A stretch of DNA of 64,000 bases, taken from positions 130,175 through 194,174 of the forward strand of contig NZ_LNZB01000041.1 in assembly GCF_001468085.1 (NCBI RefSeq), written 5' to 3'. The notes under the pieces were generated by a model. That model saw nothing but the letters and a program-made list of their open reading frames with translations, ran no database searches and was not told the origin of the DNA. Numbering within the stretch: position 1 is the stretch's first letter; the number at the start of each line of letters is the position of its first letter. Positions 19,371 to 28,460 of this stretch are shown here, piece after piece. This DNA comes from Legionella waltersii. GTDB taxonomy: Bacteria; Pseudomonadota; Gammaproteobacteria; Legionellales; Legionellaceae. Position numbers and translations under genes: made by a program.

Positions 19371-21551
19371 ATGAATATCGCCCATTTAAATCAATCTAAG
19401 AGTATAAGACTTATGTTACAACAATTTAAAACTCAAGGTGGAATTCAAGTTGAGTTTTCAGAGCAAGTTCTCGATTACAATCAAGGTATTGAAAATCTTT
19501 TGGATCAACTCAATAGTCAAAGAGGGGCTTTATTTGCTTCAAGTTTTGAATACCCTGGACGTTATACCTGTTGGGACATCGGGTTTTATAATCCACCACT
19601 AGCAATAGTATGTAAGCAAAATTTGATTGAGTTGCAAGCGCTAAACCAGAGAGGTATGGTCATTCTTAGCTTTCTTCAATCATCAATTGATAATCATGAC
19701 GCATGGGATGTCTTAGTTAGATCAGATAAATCAATTCAACTTCAAGTTAAATCAACAACACAAGTTTTTAGTGAAGAAGAGCGAAGTCGCCAACCTTCAG
19801 TATTTAGCGTGATTCGACTTCTACTTTCATTGTTTAAATCGAATGAGGATTCCTATTTAGGAATATACGGTGCATTTGGTTTTGATTTAATTTATCAATT
19901 TGAGCAATTGGAGCAACATAAATCAAGAGATTCTGAGCAACGCGATATGGTTCTGTATTTGCCGGATGAGCTGTATGTTGTGAACCATCGAAAGGAAGAG
20001 GCGTTTATTCGAAGGTATGATTTTCAATTTCAAGGTCGATCAACACAAACCTTGCCAAGGGATGGCGTATATTCACCCTATCAAGCTGAACGTAAACCAG
20101 CTAAAGCAGCTGATCATGCGTTAGGTGAGTATGCACAAGTAGTCAATAAAGCAAAGAAAAAATTTGCTTGTGGGGATTTATTCGAGGTAGTACCTAGTCA
20201 AACTTTTTATACTCATTATAAAGACACGCCTTCATTATTGTATCGAAAAATGAGAGAGCTCAATCCATCACCTTATGGATTTTTTATTAATTTAGGTGAC
20301 GCTGAATATTTAGTTGGTGCTTCACCAGAGATGTATGTTCGTGTTCAGGGTACTCGAGTTGAAACCTGCCCAATCTCAGGAACTATCAAACGTGGTGCAA
20401 ATGCCATTGAGGATGCTCAAAATGTGCAAACCTTATTAGAGTCTAAAAAGGAAGAGTCCGAACTAACAATGTGTACGGATGTTGATAGGAATGATAAATC
20501 TCGAGTTTGTGAGGCTGGAAGTGTACAGGTCATTGGGCGTCGACAAATCGAAATGTACTCGCGAGTAATCCATACAGTCGATCATGTAGAAGGGTATCTA
20601 AGAGAGGAATTTGATGCGGTAGATGCGTTTTTAACCCATATGTGGGTTGTAACCGTTACTGGAGCACCTAAAATTTGGGCGATGAATTTTATAGAGGAGC
20701 ATGAGAAATCCCCTCGAAAATGGTATGGAGGTGCAGTAGGCTGGTTTGGGTTCGATGGCAACTTAAATACTGGACTTGTATTGAGAACTGTACGTTTAAT
20801 GAAAGGTGTTGCTGAAGTTCGAGTTGGCGCAACTTTATTGTATGACTCCATTCCAGAGGCTGAAGAGGAAGAAACTCGTCTTAAGGCCTCTGCGTTTTTA
20901 GATATCTTACAAAACCCCGATTTGCCTACGAATAAAAAAGATCAGGCAATGGTGAAGACTGGATTAAATAAAAAAGTACTGTTGATTGATCACCAAGATT
21001 CGTTTGTGCATACCCTCGCGAACTACCTGCGACAAACAGGGGCAGAAGTGATGACAGTACGCTACGATCATGCTGCTTCTTATCTTAAAGAAAGACTCTT
21101 TGATTTGGTGGTTTTGTCGCCTGGGCCAGGAAAACCAAAAGACTTTAAATTATCCAGTACTATTGATTTAATTCTTTCTAAAGAAACTCCTATTTTCGGC
21201 GTTTGTCTGGGATTGCAGGGATTGGTTGAATATTTTGGTGGACAGTTGAATGTATTGGACTATCCTATGCACGGTAAGCCCTCTATGATTAGCGTAGTTG
21301 CTGAAGATGGTTTATTCTCAGGTCTAGGGAGTACTTTCAAAGCAGGAAGATACCACTCGCTTTATGCGCAACAGGACAAAGTACCGAAGGAATTATTAAT
21401 CACTGCCATGAGCGAGGATGGGGTAGTAATGGCTGTTTCACATAAAGAGCTGCCTATTTATGCGGTTCAATTTCACCCCGAAACAATTTTGACTTTATCA
21501 AATCAAACTGGATTAAAAATAATCTCAAATTTAATGACCTTAGTGAGCTAA
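19371..21551 (+). CDS. trpE(G): Anthranilate synthase, fused TrpE-TrpG
   Basis: Converts chorismate and glutamine to anthranilate, the first step of tryptophan synthesis. The 726-residue protein joins an aminase (about 1-525; SFEYPGRYTCWDIGF, GDLFEVVPSQTF, SPEMYVRV, PISGTIKRG, ELTMCTDVDRND, VVTVTGAPK, GGAVGWFGFDG) to a class I glutamine amidotransferase (about 540-726; LLIDHQDSFVHTLANY, LSPGPGKP, Cys612 in GVCLGLQG, VQFHPET). This fused layout is known from Rhizobia and some Gammaproteobacteria. It starts 90 bp from the polyketide synthase start on the other strand. One base separates its stop from the next ATG. Another chorismate-to-anthranilate role, such as supplying a secondary metabolite, is possible but not shown. 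Confidence 0.93.
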   Translation: MNIAHLNQSKSIRLMLQQFKTQGGIQVEFSEQVLDYNQGIENLLDQLNSQRGALFASSFEYPGRYTCWDIGFYNPPLAIVCKQNLIELQALNQRGMVILSFLQSSIDNHDAWDVLVRSDKSIQLQVKSTTQVFSEEERSRQPSVFSVIRLLLSLFKSNEDSYLGIYGAFGFDLIYQFEQLEQHKSRDSEQRDMVLYLPDELYVVNHRKEEAFIRRYDFQFQGRSTQTLPRDGVYSPYQAERKPAKAADHALGEYAQVVNKAKKKFACGDLFEVVPSQTFYTHYKDTPSLLYRKMRELNPSPYGFFINLGDAEYLVGASPEMYVRVQGTRVETCPISGTIKRGANAIEDAQNVQTLLESKKEESELTMCTDVDRNDKSRVCEAGSVQVIGRRQIEMYSRVIHTVDHVEGYLREEFDAVDAFLTHMWVVTVTGAPKIWAMNFIEEHEKSPRKWYGGAVGWFGFDGNLNTGLVLRTVRLMKGVAEVRVGATLLYDSIPEAEEEETRLKASAFLDILQNPDLPTNKKDQAMVKTGLNKKVLLIDHQDSFVHTLANYLRQTGAEVMTVRYDHAASYLKERLFDLVVLSPGPGKPKDFKLSSTIDLILSKETPIFGVCLGLQGLVEYFGGQLNVLDYPMHGKPSMISVVAEDGLFSGLGSTFKAGRYHSLYAQQDKVPKELLITAMSEDGVVMAVSHKELPIYAVQFHPETILTLSNQTGLKIISNLMTLVS

Positions 21552-21552
21552 A

Positions 21553-22851
21553 ATGGGTAGAAAAATACTGATTTTATACTTTGTGTCTGTGTTACTCGGT
21601 TTATGCACGGGGGTATTGGCTTCATTGTTTCAATTAACCATTGAGAAGTTCGATCAGGGATTGGCATGGTTTTATAATTTGTTGAGCCATTATGAATTGC
21701 CGGTTGGACTTATCTCTGCCTTAATCTCTATGAGCATGTTATTCATTGCTTGGTTTTTAGTTAAGAACTTTGCTCCTGAAGCAGCAGGTAGCGGTGTCCA
21801 AGAAATTGAAGGTACTCTCTTGCATGAACGACCGATTTTTTGGAAACGATTATTGCCCGTTAAATTTATCGGGGGCGTTCTGGCAATATCTGCCAAAATG
21901 GTTATGGGTAGGGAAGGGCCTACCATTCAAATGGGCGGAAACTTAGGTCAAATGTTTGGAGTCTGGTTTGGGTTAAATCGTCATCGGCGTGATACTCTAA
22001 TTGCTGCAGGTTCAGCTGCTGGTCTAGCTGCAGCATTTAATGCTCCATTAGCAGGGGTGTTGTTTGTCATGGAGGAAATGAGAAATCAATTTAACTATTC
22101 TTTTACCAACTTTAAAATGGTTATTATCTGTTGTGTGTTTTCAACCATTGCACTGCAATTGATTGTAGGCTCCCAGCCTGCGATACAGATGGAAGTTTTT
22201 CCTTTGCCAAGTTTGTCTTCCTTATCCTTGTTCTTTATATTCGGGATCTTGATAGGTTTTGTTGGGTGGGTATTCAATGTAGTGCTGATGCGAACTTTAT
22301 CACTGCTCGATGGAATGAGGCCAGATCATAAAAAATACTATATTTTAGCAGTTGGCCTATTGGTTGGTTTTTTAGCCTATATTTATCCTACTGTTGTAGG
22401 CAGCGGTTATGGCATTATCAGCCAAGCCCTGGTTATGTCGCCAGCAATAAATGTATTGTGTGTTTTACTGTTTTTTCGATTTATCACTACCATGCTTTCT
22501 TATTCTACGGGAGTCCCGGGGGGGATTTTTGCGCCTCTCCTAGCCTTAGGAACTTTATTAGGTTTGGCCTTCTTTCATTTAGCGCAATGGTTAAGCATGG
22601 ATTATTCAATTCATCCAGGAATGTTTGCTGTCGCAGGAATGGGGGCTTTATTCGCCGCTGCAGTTAGATCACCCATTACCGGAGTCGTGCTGGTTGTCGA
22701 AATGACTCAAAACTATTCCTTAATTTTACCGTTGATGATCACATGCATTACAGCAACTACAGTTGTGCAACTAGCACATAATGATCCAATTTACACGCAA
22801 TTATTGAGAAGAACTTTGTATTTAGGCAGAACAGTTTTGCCCAAGTCTTGA
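21553..22851 (+). CDS. ClC-family chloride channel/proton antiporter
   Basis: Membrane protein of 432 residues with the ClC signature regions: GSGVQEIEG (ion-binding GSGxP region, here with Q for P), GREGPTIQMGG with the gating glutamate, FVMEEM with the second, proton-pathway glutamate, and GVPGGIFAPLLALG. Both glutamates suggest a Cl-/H+ exchanger rather than a passive channel, as in E. coli ClcA, which supports acid resistance. It starts one base after trpE(G), so the two are probably co-transcribed although unrelated in function. No cytoplasmic CBS domains follow. Confidence 0.93.
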   Translation: MGRKILILYFVSVLLGLCTGVLASLFQLTIEKFDQGLAWFYNLLSHYELPVGLISALISMSMLFIAWFLVKNFAPEAAGSGVQEIEGTLLHERPIFWKRLLPVKFIGGVLAISAKMVMGREGPTIQMGGNLGQMFGVWFGLNRHRRDTLIAAGSAAGLAAAFNAPLAGVLFVMEEMRNQFNYSFTNFKMVIICCVFSTIALQLIVGSQPAIQMEVFPLPSLSSLSLFFIFGILIGFVGWVFNVVLMRTLSLLDGMRPDHKKYYILAVGLLVGFLAYIYPTVVGSGYGIISQALVMSPAINVLCVLLFFRFITTMLSYSTGVPGGIFAPLLALGTLLGLAFFHLAQWLSMDYSIHPGMFAVAGMGALFAAAVRSPITGVVLVVEMTQNYSLILPLMITCITATTVVQLAHNDPIYTQLLRRTLYLGRTVLPKS

Positions 22852-22869
22852 GAAAATGACTCAAAAAAA

Positions 22870-23838
22870 CTAAGGGATACGTACAATGATTTTTCCAAAA
22901 TGCTGTCCTGCGATCATTTTTTGCTGTGCCAATGCAATCTGATTAAAGCTAAATATGGAGTCTATGTGAGGTTTGAGTACACCTGACTCTAGATGCTGGT
23001 ACCAATTTACATGGGCAAGTCTCCATAGTCTTGCTTTTTCTCGAAGGCTTTGTGAACGCAGAACGAAGCCATTAATCTGTAATCGTTTTTGCATCAATAG
23101 GAGAAGATTGCATTCGACTTTGTGCCCTTTCATACAAGCAATTTGAATCAGTTTTCCATTTGGTTTGAGTAACTGCAGATGTTTGCTAAAATAATCCCCA
23201 CCAATAAAATCAACAATTAAATCAATCTTGTTGATCCCAATTTCAGCAAAGAAATCTTGTTTTGTGTGGTTAATGACCAGATCAGCCCCAAGCTTTTGGG
23301 AAGTAATTAATTTATCACTGGTACCTACTGTAGTGATTACCTCAGCATGACTAAGTTTCGCCATTTGAATGCCCAAGGAAGCTATTCCGCTGCCTGCCCC
23401 ATGAATAAGTAATGATTGACCAGCCTTTAATTGGCCAAGATCGTACAGCGTGGCATACACCGTTGTTAATGCTTCAGGTATACCAGCTGCGGTTTCATAA
23501 TCTAAATTGGGTGGAATATGTTGTAATAGTTCTTCATTAACAACACATTGTTCTGCATAGGCGCCACTACCCACTAGACCATATACTCTATCGCCAGTTT
23601 TAAAGCGAGTTACCTGTGAACCAACGGCCAGTACATCTCCAGACAGTTCTAAACCAGGTATCTCTGATTCTCCATCAGGTGGTGGATATTTACCAAAACG
23701 TTGGAGGATATCCGCACGATTAAGTGCAGTAGCACGAACTTTCACTAACACTTCATACTCGTTAAATTTAGGCTCTGCCCCATCACAAATTGTTAACTTA
23801 GCTTTTTCTCCTGGGTTTTTAATTAAGATATAGCGCAA
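22870..23838 (-). CDS. NAD(P)H quinone oxidoreductase, zinc-independent MDR family
   Basis: Member of the quinone oxidoreductase/zeta-crystallin group of the medium-chain dehydrogenase superfamily, 322 residues. ALNRADILQRFGKYPPP, GLELSGDVLAVG and GDRVYGLVGSGAYAEQCVV form the N-terminal catalytic domain. LLIHGAGSGIASLGIQMAK is the Rossmann nucleotide-binding loop (AxGxxG type). Zinc ligands are lacking. The start is a TTG at 23838 preceded by AAAGGA about 8 bases upstream. It resembles the PIG3-like subgroup. The substrate is not predictable. It stands alone and converges on the ClC gene. Confidence 0.88.
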   Translation of the reverse strand: MRYILIKNPGEKAKLTICDGAEPKFNEYEVLVKVRATALNRADILQRFGKYPPPDGESEIPGLELSGDVLAVGSQVTRFKTGDRVYGLVGSGAYAEQCVVNEELLQHIPPNLDYETAAGIPEALTTVYATLYDLGQLKAGQSLLIHGAGSGIASLGIQMAKLSHAEVITTVGTSDKLITSQKLGADLVINHTKQDFFAEIGINKIDLIVDFIGGDYFSKHLQLLKPNGKLIQIACMKGHKVECNLLLLMQKRLQINGFVLRSQSLREKARLWRLAHVNWYQHLESGVLKPHIDSIFSFNQIALAQQKMIAGQHFGKIIVRIP

Positions 23839-23942
23839 GATAAAGTCCTTTCTTGAATGATGGCCAATATTGAATATTTATAATATATTATAATATCACT
23901 GATTCACCTATTTGCTTTAATTCATTAACCATTGAGGTAAGG

Positions 23943-23985
23943 TAAAGGATCAATCACTATGCGGTATGCGAATGTCAAAGTTTAA
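23943..23985 (+). promoter_or_regulatory. Shine-Dalgarno and 8-codon ORF ahead of the ugpA-like gene
   Basis: The best Shine-Dalgarno (AAAGGA, 23944-23949) is spaced 9 bases from an ATG at 23959 that opens an ORF of only eight codons ending at 23985. It overlaps the permease gene start (ATG at 23966 or 23972) in another frame. The permease ATGs lie 16 and 22 bases from this site. This may be a coupling leader peptide, or a sign of a small indel in the start region. Confidence 0.35.
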
Positions 23986-24850
23986 TCACCAAAGCATGAA
24001 TGCCTGGATATTTATTGCTCCTCAACTTCTTATCACCGTAGTGTTTTTTATTTGGCCAGCTTGTAGTGCTTTTCTTCACTCGCTATTTTATACGGATGCT
24101 TTTGGTTTACACAAACAGTTTTCCGGCCTTAGTAATTTCTTCGATTTGTTTATGGACCCAAGCTATGCAAAAGCATTATGGATTACATTTATCATAGGTA
24201 TTAGTGTTACCCTAATTACAATGAGCTTGGGTTTACTGATGGCTACTTTGGTGATAGGACGTCGTAAAAGTCAGGGAATTTATAAAAGTTTATTGATATG
24301 GCCCTATGCTATAGCGCCTGCAGTTGCGGCTATACTCTGGCGTTTTTTATGTCATCCAACACTTGGATGGTTAACTCAGGGTCTTCAATACCTAGGTATA
24401 GATTTTGATTATGTGAATCATGCAAATCAAGCACTATTGGTTGTTATTCTAACTGCGAGCTGGCAACAATTTAGCTATAATTTTATTTTTTATTTTGCTG
24501 CATTAAAGGCTGTTCCACAAGCACTTATTGATGCTGCTGTTATTGATGGAGCATCTAGCTGGCAGAGATTTTGGCAGATTATTTTTCCAATTTTATCACC
24601 AACGACTTTTTTCCTTATGATTATGAATCTCATTTATGGATTTTTTGAAACCTTTGGAATTATTCAGGTCATGACACATGGTGGTCCTGGTAATAGCACT
24701 ACAAATCTAATCTATAAAGTCTATGAAGATGGGTTTGAAGGGATGGACATAGGAAGCTCTTCAGCACAATCGGTTTTGTTGATGTTAATAGTCGTTGTCG
24801 TGACTTTATTACAATTCAGATACCTTGAAAAAAGAGTTCATTACGAATGA
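23966..24850 (+). CDS. ABC sugar/glycerol-phosphate transporter permease (UgpA/MalF type)
   Basis: Inner-membrane permease of the CUT1 ABC importer family, 294 residues, with about six hydrophobic segments beginning at WIFIAPQLLITVVFFIWP. The cytoplasmic EAA loop is ALIDAAVIDGASSWQRFWQIIFPILSP. It overlaps the next permease gene by ATGA. With the two following genes it forms the membrane and ATPase parts of an importer like UgpAEC (sn-glycerol-3-phosphate). No gene for a periplasmic binding protein (UgpB) is in the neighbourhood. Start choice is uncertain: ATG 23966 or 23972. Confidence 0.85.
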   Translation: MRMSKFNHQSMNAWIFIAPQLLITVVFFIWPACSAFLHSLFYTDAFGLHKQFSGLSNFFDLFMDPSYAKALWITFIIGISVTLITMSLGLLMATLVIGRRKSQGIYKSLLIWPYAIAPAVAAILWRFLCHPTLGWLTQGLQYLGIDFDYVNHANQALLVVILTASWQQFSYNFIFYFAALKAVPQALIDAAVIDGASSWQRFWQIIFPILSPTTFFLMIMNLIYGFFETFGIIQVMTHGGPGNSTTNLIYKVYEDGFEGMDIGSSSAQSVLLMLIVVVVTLLQFRYLEKRVHYE

Positions 24851-25674
24851 AAAAATACCAACAATTCCTTTCGCATGGCATTTTATTTCTGTTTATTTTA
24901 TTCATGCTCTTGCCGTTATATCTAGCGATTGTAGCCGCAAGCCATGATGGTACAGCGATGATGCACTCACGCTTGCCATTACTTCCAGGGGGCTCTTTTT
25001 TTAAAAATATGCACAGTGTTCTTACTGAAAGTCTAGCTGTAACTGGAGGCGAACCTATCACACTCATGTTGACTAATAGTTTTCTTATGGCACTTGCAAT
25101 TACCTTTGGAAAAATAGTTTTAGCAATTACCTCTGCATTTGCATTGGTCTATTTTGATTTTAAATACAAAAAGTTTTGTTTTGCGTTAATCTTTGCAACA
25201 ATGATGCTTCCCGTAGAAGTGAGAATAGTGCCCACTTTTCAAGTGATTGCCTCATTTGGTCTTCTAAACTCATTTTCAGGTCTAACACTTCCTTTATTGG
25301 CATCAGCAACAGGGACTTTTTTATTTCGCCAATTCTTTATGACAGTTCCTAAAGAGTTGGTAGATGCCGCAAAATTAGATGGTTCTGGACCCTTTCGTTT
25401 TTTCATTGATATTCTTTTACCGCTATCCAGAATACAAATTTCAGCCCTGTTTGTTATTTTGTTCGTTTATGGTTGGAATCAATATTTATGGCCATTGGTG
25501 ATAACCACTGAATCAAAAATGAGCACAATAGTGATGGGCATTCGTAATTTAGCAGGAGTAGCTGATCAAGTCCCTGAGTGGCACTATATTATGGCTGTCG
25601 CACTAATAGCGCTCATTCCACCCTGTTTGATTGTTATTCTTATGCAGCGCTGGTTTGAAAAAGGATTAAATTAA
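24847..25674 (+). CDS. ABC sugar/glycerol-phosphate transporter permease (UgpE/MalG type)
   Basis: Second permease of the importer, 275 residues. The N-terminal segment FLFILFMLLPLYLAIVAAS is followed by a periplasmic loop and further membrane spans. The EAA loop is KELVDAAKLDGSGPFRFFIDILLP, and the C-terminus VALIALIPPCLIVILMQRWFEKGLN is characteristic of this subfamily. It overlaps the upstream permease by 4 bases and is followed after one base by the ATPase gene. Confidence 0.87.
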   Translation: MKKYQQFLSHGILFLFILFMLLPLYLAIVAASHDGTAMMHSRLPLLPGGSFFKNMHSVLTESLAVTGGEPITLMLTNSFLMALAITFGKIVLAITSAFALVYFDFKYKKFCFALIFATMMLPVEVRIVPTFQVIASFGLLNSFSGLTLPLLASATGTFLFRQFFMTVPKELVDAAKLDGSGPFRFFIDILLPLSRIQISALFVILFVYGWNQYLWPLVITTESKMSTIVMGIRNLAGVADQVPEWHYIMAVALIALIPPCLIVILMQRWFEKGLN

Positions 25675-25675
25675 A

Positions 25676-26767
25676 ATGGCAACTTTGAGCTTAATTGATG
25701 TGTCAAAACAAGTTGGTCAAACTTGTATACTGGATAACATCAACGTGGACATTAAAAAGGGTGAGTTCATGGTGGTTGTTGGACCGTCTGGTTGTGGTAA
25801 GTCTACCTTACTGCGACTAATCGCAGGACTTGATGCTCCGAGCTCTGGTCGAATTCTGATCAATGGAGAATGCGTCAATGAGACACCCCCTGCAAAACGT
25901 GATATGGCAATGGTGTTTCAAAACTACGCCCTTTATCCGCACATGACTGTTTTTGAGAACATAGCCTATGGTTTGAAGTTAAGAGGCCTTGCAAAGGATG
26001 TTATTCGTACTAAGGTAAATGAAGTTGCTAAATTATTGCATTTAATACCGTTTTTGGATCGAAAACCGCTGGCTTTATCAGGCGGGCAAAAGCAACGAGT
26101 CGCTATGGGAAGGGCAATAGTTAGGTCTCCCGCGGTGTATTTATTTGATGAGCCCTTGTCCAATCTTGATGCGAAATTAAGAACGGAAATGCGTCATGAA
26201 ATTAAACGGTTGCATCAACAGTTTCAAATTACCAGCTTATACGTGACTCATGATCAAACAGAAGCTATGACGATGGCAGATAGAGTTATTGTTTTGAATC
26301 AAGGGAATATAGAACAGGTTGGAACTCCTCAGGAGCTTTATCAGAAACCAGCTAACCCTTTTGTGGCTGGTTTTACGGGTCATTATCCCGTCAATTTTTT
26401 TTCGGGTGCTTATGATGCAAATACAGACACAATAATGACTGATTTCGGTGTTTCCTATCCTGCGGAGGGATGGAGCGAAATACATTCTAATCATCATGAT
26501 TTTATTCTGGCTATTAGACCTGAACACGTTAGGTTGTCTTCACAGCAAGGCAACGATTCTATTGAAATAATGATAGAATTTGTTGATGATATGGGGGCTG
26601 ATAAATTTGTTCAGGGTAAATCGGTTAAAAGTGGGGAAAAATTGAACTTAAGAGTACCCGCTGAGCAGGCAATTGAACATAGCCATTTGTATGTTGAGTT
26701 ACCTAAATCAAAAATACATGTGTTTCAACGACAGTCAGTGAATGCAACAGGAGAGTGGCGTGGCTAA
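25676..26767 (+). CDS. ABC transporter ATP-binding protein (UgpC/MalK type)
   Basis: ATPase of 363 residues that would power the preceding permeases. Walker A is GPSGCGKST (36-44), the signature LSGGQ is at 134-138, Walker B VYLFDEP at 154-160, and the switch is VTHDQTEA. A C-terminal TOBE-type regulatory domain (LAIRPEHVRL onwards) places it in the CUT1 group with UgpC, MalK and MsmK. UgpC is the nearest guess because of the partner permeases, but the substrate is not proven. It overlaps the start of the DUF1189 gene by 8 bases. Confidence 0.88.
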   Translation: MATLSLIDVSKQVGQTCILDNINVDIKKGEFMVVVGPSGCGKSTLLRLIAGLDAPSSGRILINGECVNETPPAKRDMAMVFQNYALYPHMTVFENIAYGLKLRGLAKDVIRTKVNEVAKLLHLIPFLDRKPLALSGGQKQRVAMGRAIVRSPAVYLFDEPLSNLDAKLRTEMRHEIKRLHQQFQITSLYVTHDQTEAMTMADRVIVLNQGNIEQVGTPQELYQKPANPFVAGFTGHYPVNFFSGAYDANTDTIMTDFGVSYPAEGWSEIHSNHHDFILAIRPEHVRLSSQQGNDSIEIMIEFVDDMGADKFVQGKSVKSGEKLNLRVPAEQAIEHSHLYVELPKSKIHVFQRQSVNATGEWRG

Positions 26768-27635
26768 AGTGAAAGATAAATTAAAAACAATTGATTCCCC
26801 TGTCTATAATTATTTCTCAGCAATCATCTATTCGTTTTTCTCAAAGTATTTGTATCTAGATGTTGCAAAGCGTTGGAGGGGATTAGGCCTAATTTATCTA
26901 TTACTAGTCACTGCAATAGCGTCAATTCCTTATTCGTTTAAAGTTGCTTATACCTTTAATGGCTTATTTAACACGCAGATAATTGGAACTTTATTGCAGT
27001 TGCCAACTATTTTAGTTCAATCTGGAAAAGTGAAGTTTGATAAACCAATGCCATACCTGATAAGAAACAAAGAGGGTGCGGTTGTCATAATCATTGATAC
27101 AAAAAACACAATTACAGAATTTACCGCTGACTACCCCCAATTAAGTATAATCGTTAATGCAAACAGAATGAGTTATAAAGTTCCTACTCCTGAATTAGTT
27201 AGTGCAACTATGGGTGAGGGGCAAAAGAATTTTCCTCTTGTCCAGGAGTTTAGTGAGCAATACAACATGATGTTTGATGGGAAGTCCATTGTTAATGAAA
27301 GCTCTGTGTATGGCTTGAAATACGCTGCACAATTAATGATTTATCCTTTAGTCGTATCTTTGATTTATTCTATATTTTTGATTGTCTTTCTCGTTCTAGC
27401 CTTTTTAGGGCAACTATTTACCCGAATATTTTTTTCTCATGTACTGCCCTTTAAACAATCTTGTAGAGTTTTTATGGTTGCAAGCACTCCTACCATTTTC
27501 CTTTTAGCCTTATGCATGGTCTTAGGCTTGAATTTTGGTGGAATGGGATATTTTCTAATAACCATCACGCTCGCCTATTATTGCTTTGCTGTATTCCATC
27601 TGAAGGCGGATAGCAGGAAAATGGTGAAAAAATGA
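26760..27635 (+). CDS. DUF1189-family membrane protein
   Basis: Membrane protein of unknown function, 291 residues with the chosen start. A first span (LIYLLLVTAIASIPYSFKVAY) is followed by a soluble extracytoplasmic region of about 130 residues, then three hydrophobic spans (MIYPLVVSLIYSIFLIVFLVLAF and two more). This matches the DUF1189 layout. The GTG at 26760 was chosen because CAGGAG sits 7 bases upstream. An in-frame ATG at 26742 would add six residues and lies further inside the ATPase gene. It is translationally coupled to the transporter genes, which suggests a linked envelope or lipid role, but no function is known. Confidence 0.72.
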   Translation: MAKVKDKLKTIDSPVYNYFSAIIYSFFSKYLYLDVAKRWRGLGLIYLLLVTAIASIPYSFKVAYTFNGLFNTQIIGTLLQLPTILVQSGKVKFDKPMPYLIRNKEGAVVIIIDTKNTITEFTADYPQLSIIVNANRMSYKVPTPELVSATMGEGQKNFPLVQEFSEQYNMMFDGKSIVNESSVYGLKYAAQLMIYPLVVSLIYSIFLIVFLVLAFLGQLFTRIFFSHVLPFKQSCRVFMVASTPTIFLLALCMVLGLNFGGMGYFLITITLAYYCFAVFHLKADSRKMVKK

Positions 27636-28417
27636 GAGAGTTAATCCATTTTGCTCATGGCAATGGATTTCCTTCACTCTGTTATAAACAGTTTTTGGAT
27701 GAGTTAGAAACCCAATTTGATTTCTGTTACATTGACAGAATTGGGCATGATCCCAAATATCCAGTGAGTGAAAATTGGCACAATTTGGTAGCTGAAGTCA
27801 TTGAGAGTATTCGAAACCAGGCTAGCAGACCAGTGATTGCTGTTGGACACTCTCTGGGAGGAGTGTTAAGTCTGTTGGCCGCATTAGAGCAACCAGAATT
27901 GTTTAAAGCTGTTGTAATGCTTGACTCCCCATTGATTGGTCCATTTAAATCCATTATGGTACGTCTCGCTAAAGCGCTAGGCGTGATAGATAGAATCACT
28001 CCAGCTTATAAAACAAAGGGTAGACGAGAGCATTGGCTTGATCATGAGCAATTGGTCTCTTATCTTAAAACGCGTGAATTATTTAAAACATTTACTGAGG
28101 AATGTTTGAATGATTATATTCAATATGGTCTAGAATTTAAAGAGAGTGGCTATTATTTACGATTTGACAGGCATATTGAATATCAGATTTATAAAACTAT
28201 ACCTCACATTCTTCCAACATTGATAGGAAAATTAAGGATTCCTACCGCCTTTATATATGGAGATAAAAGTACTGTCGTTGATAGGATGGATGTACGTTTT
28301 ATGAAAAGTAGGTTTGGTATAAAATGTTTTAAAACCAAGGGAACGCATTTATTTCCCATGGAGCACCCAAAAGTAGTAGGGAGACAAGTTATTGAGGTAA
28401 TACACTCACTAATTTGA
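27632..28417 (+). CDS. Alpha/beta-fold hydrolase
   Basis: 261-residue hydrolase with an oxyanion region FAHGNGFPSLCY near the N-terminus. The nucleophile elbow is GHSLGG (Ser74), the acid candidate is in FIYGDKSTVVD and the histidine is in KGTHLFPMEHP. It has no signal peptide, so it is probably cytoplasmic. It overlaps the DUF1189 gene by ATGA and completes the operon that starts at 23966. Substrate is unknown. Neighbouring glycerol-phosphate-type transport and fatty-acid oxidation genes hint at a lipid ester, but that is inference. Confidence 0.82.
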   Translation: MRELIHFAHGNGFPSLCYKQFLDELETQFDFCYIDRIGHDPKYPVSENWHNLVAEVIESIRNQASRPVIAVGHSLGGVLSLLAALEQPELFKAVVMLDSPLIGPFKSIMVRLAKALGVIDRITPAYKTKGRREHWLDHEQLVSYLKTRELFKTFTEECLNDYIQYGLEFKESGYYLRFDRHIEYQIYKTIPHILPTLIGKLRIPTAFIYGDKSTVVDRMDVRFMKSRFGIKCFKTKGTHLFPMEHPKVVGRQVIEVIHSLI

Positions 28418-28460
28418 ATTGATGGTTTCAACTGGAATAGCCTAGACTAAGGAGAAATTC

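Noticed and set aside
22851-22890. Terminator between the ClC and quinone oxidoreductase genes
   Set aside because: A short TTGAG/CTCAA stem is followed by an A-run on the plus strand, which is the wrong polarity for either gene, so it was not called.
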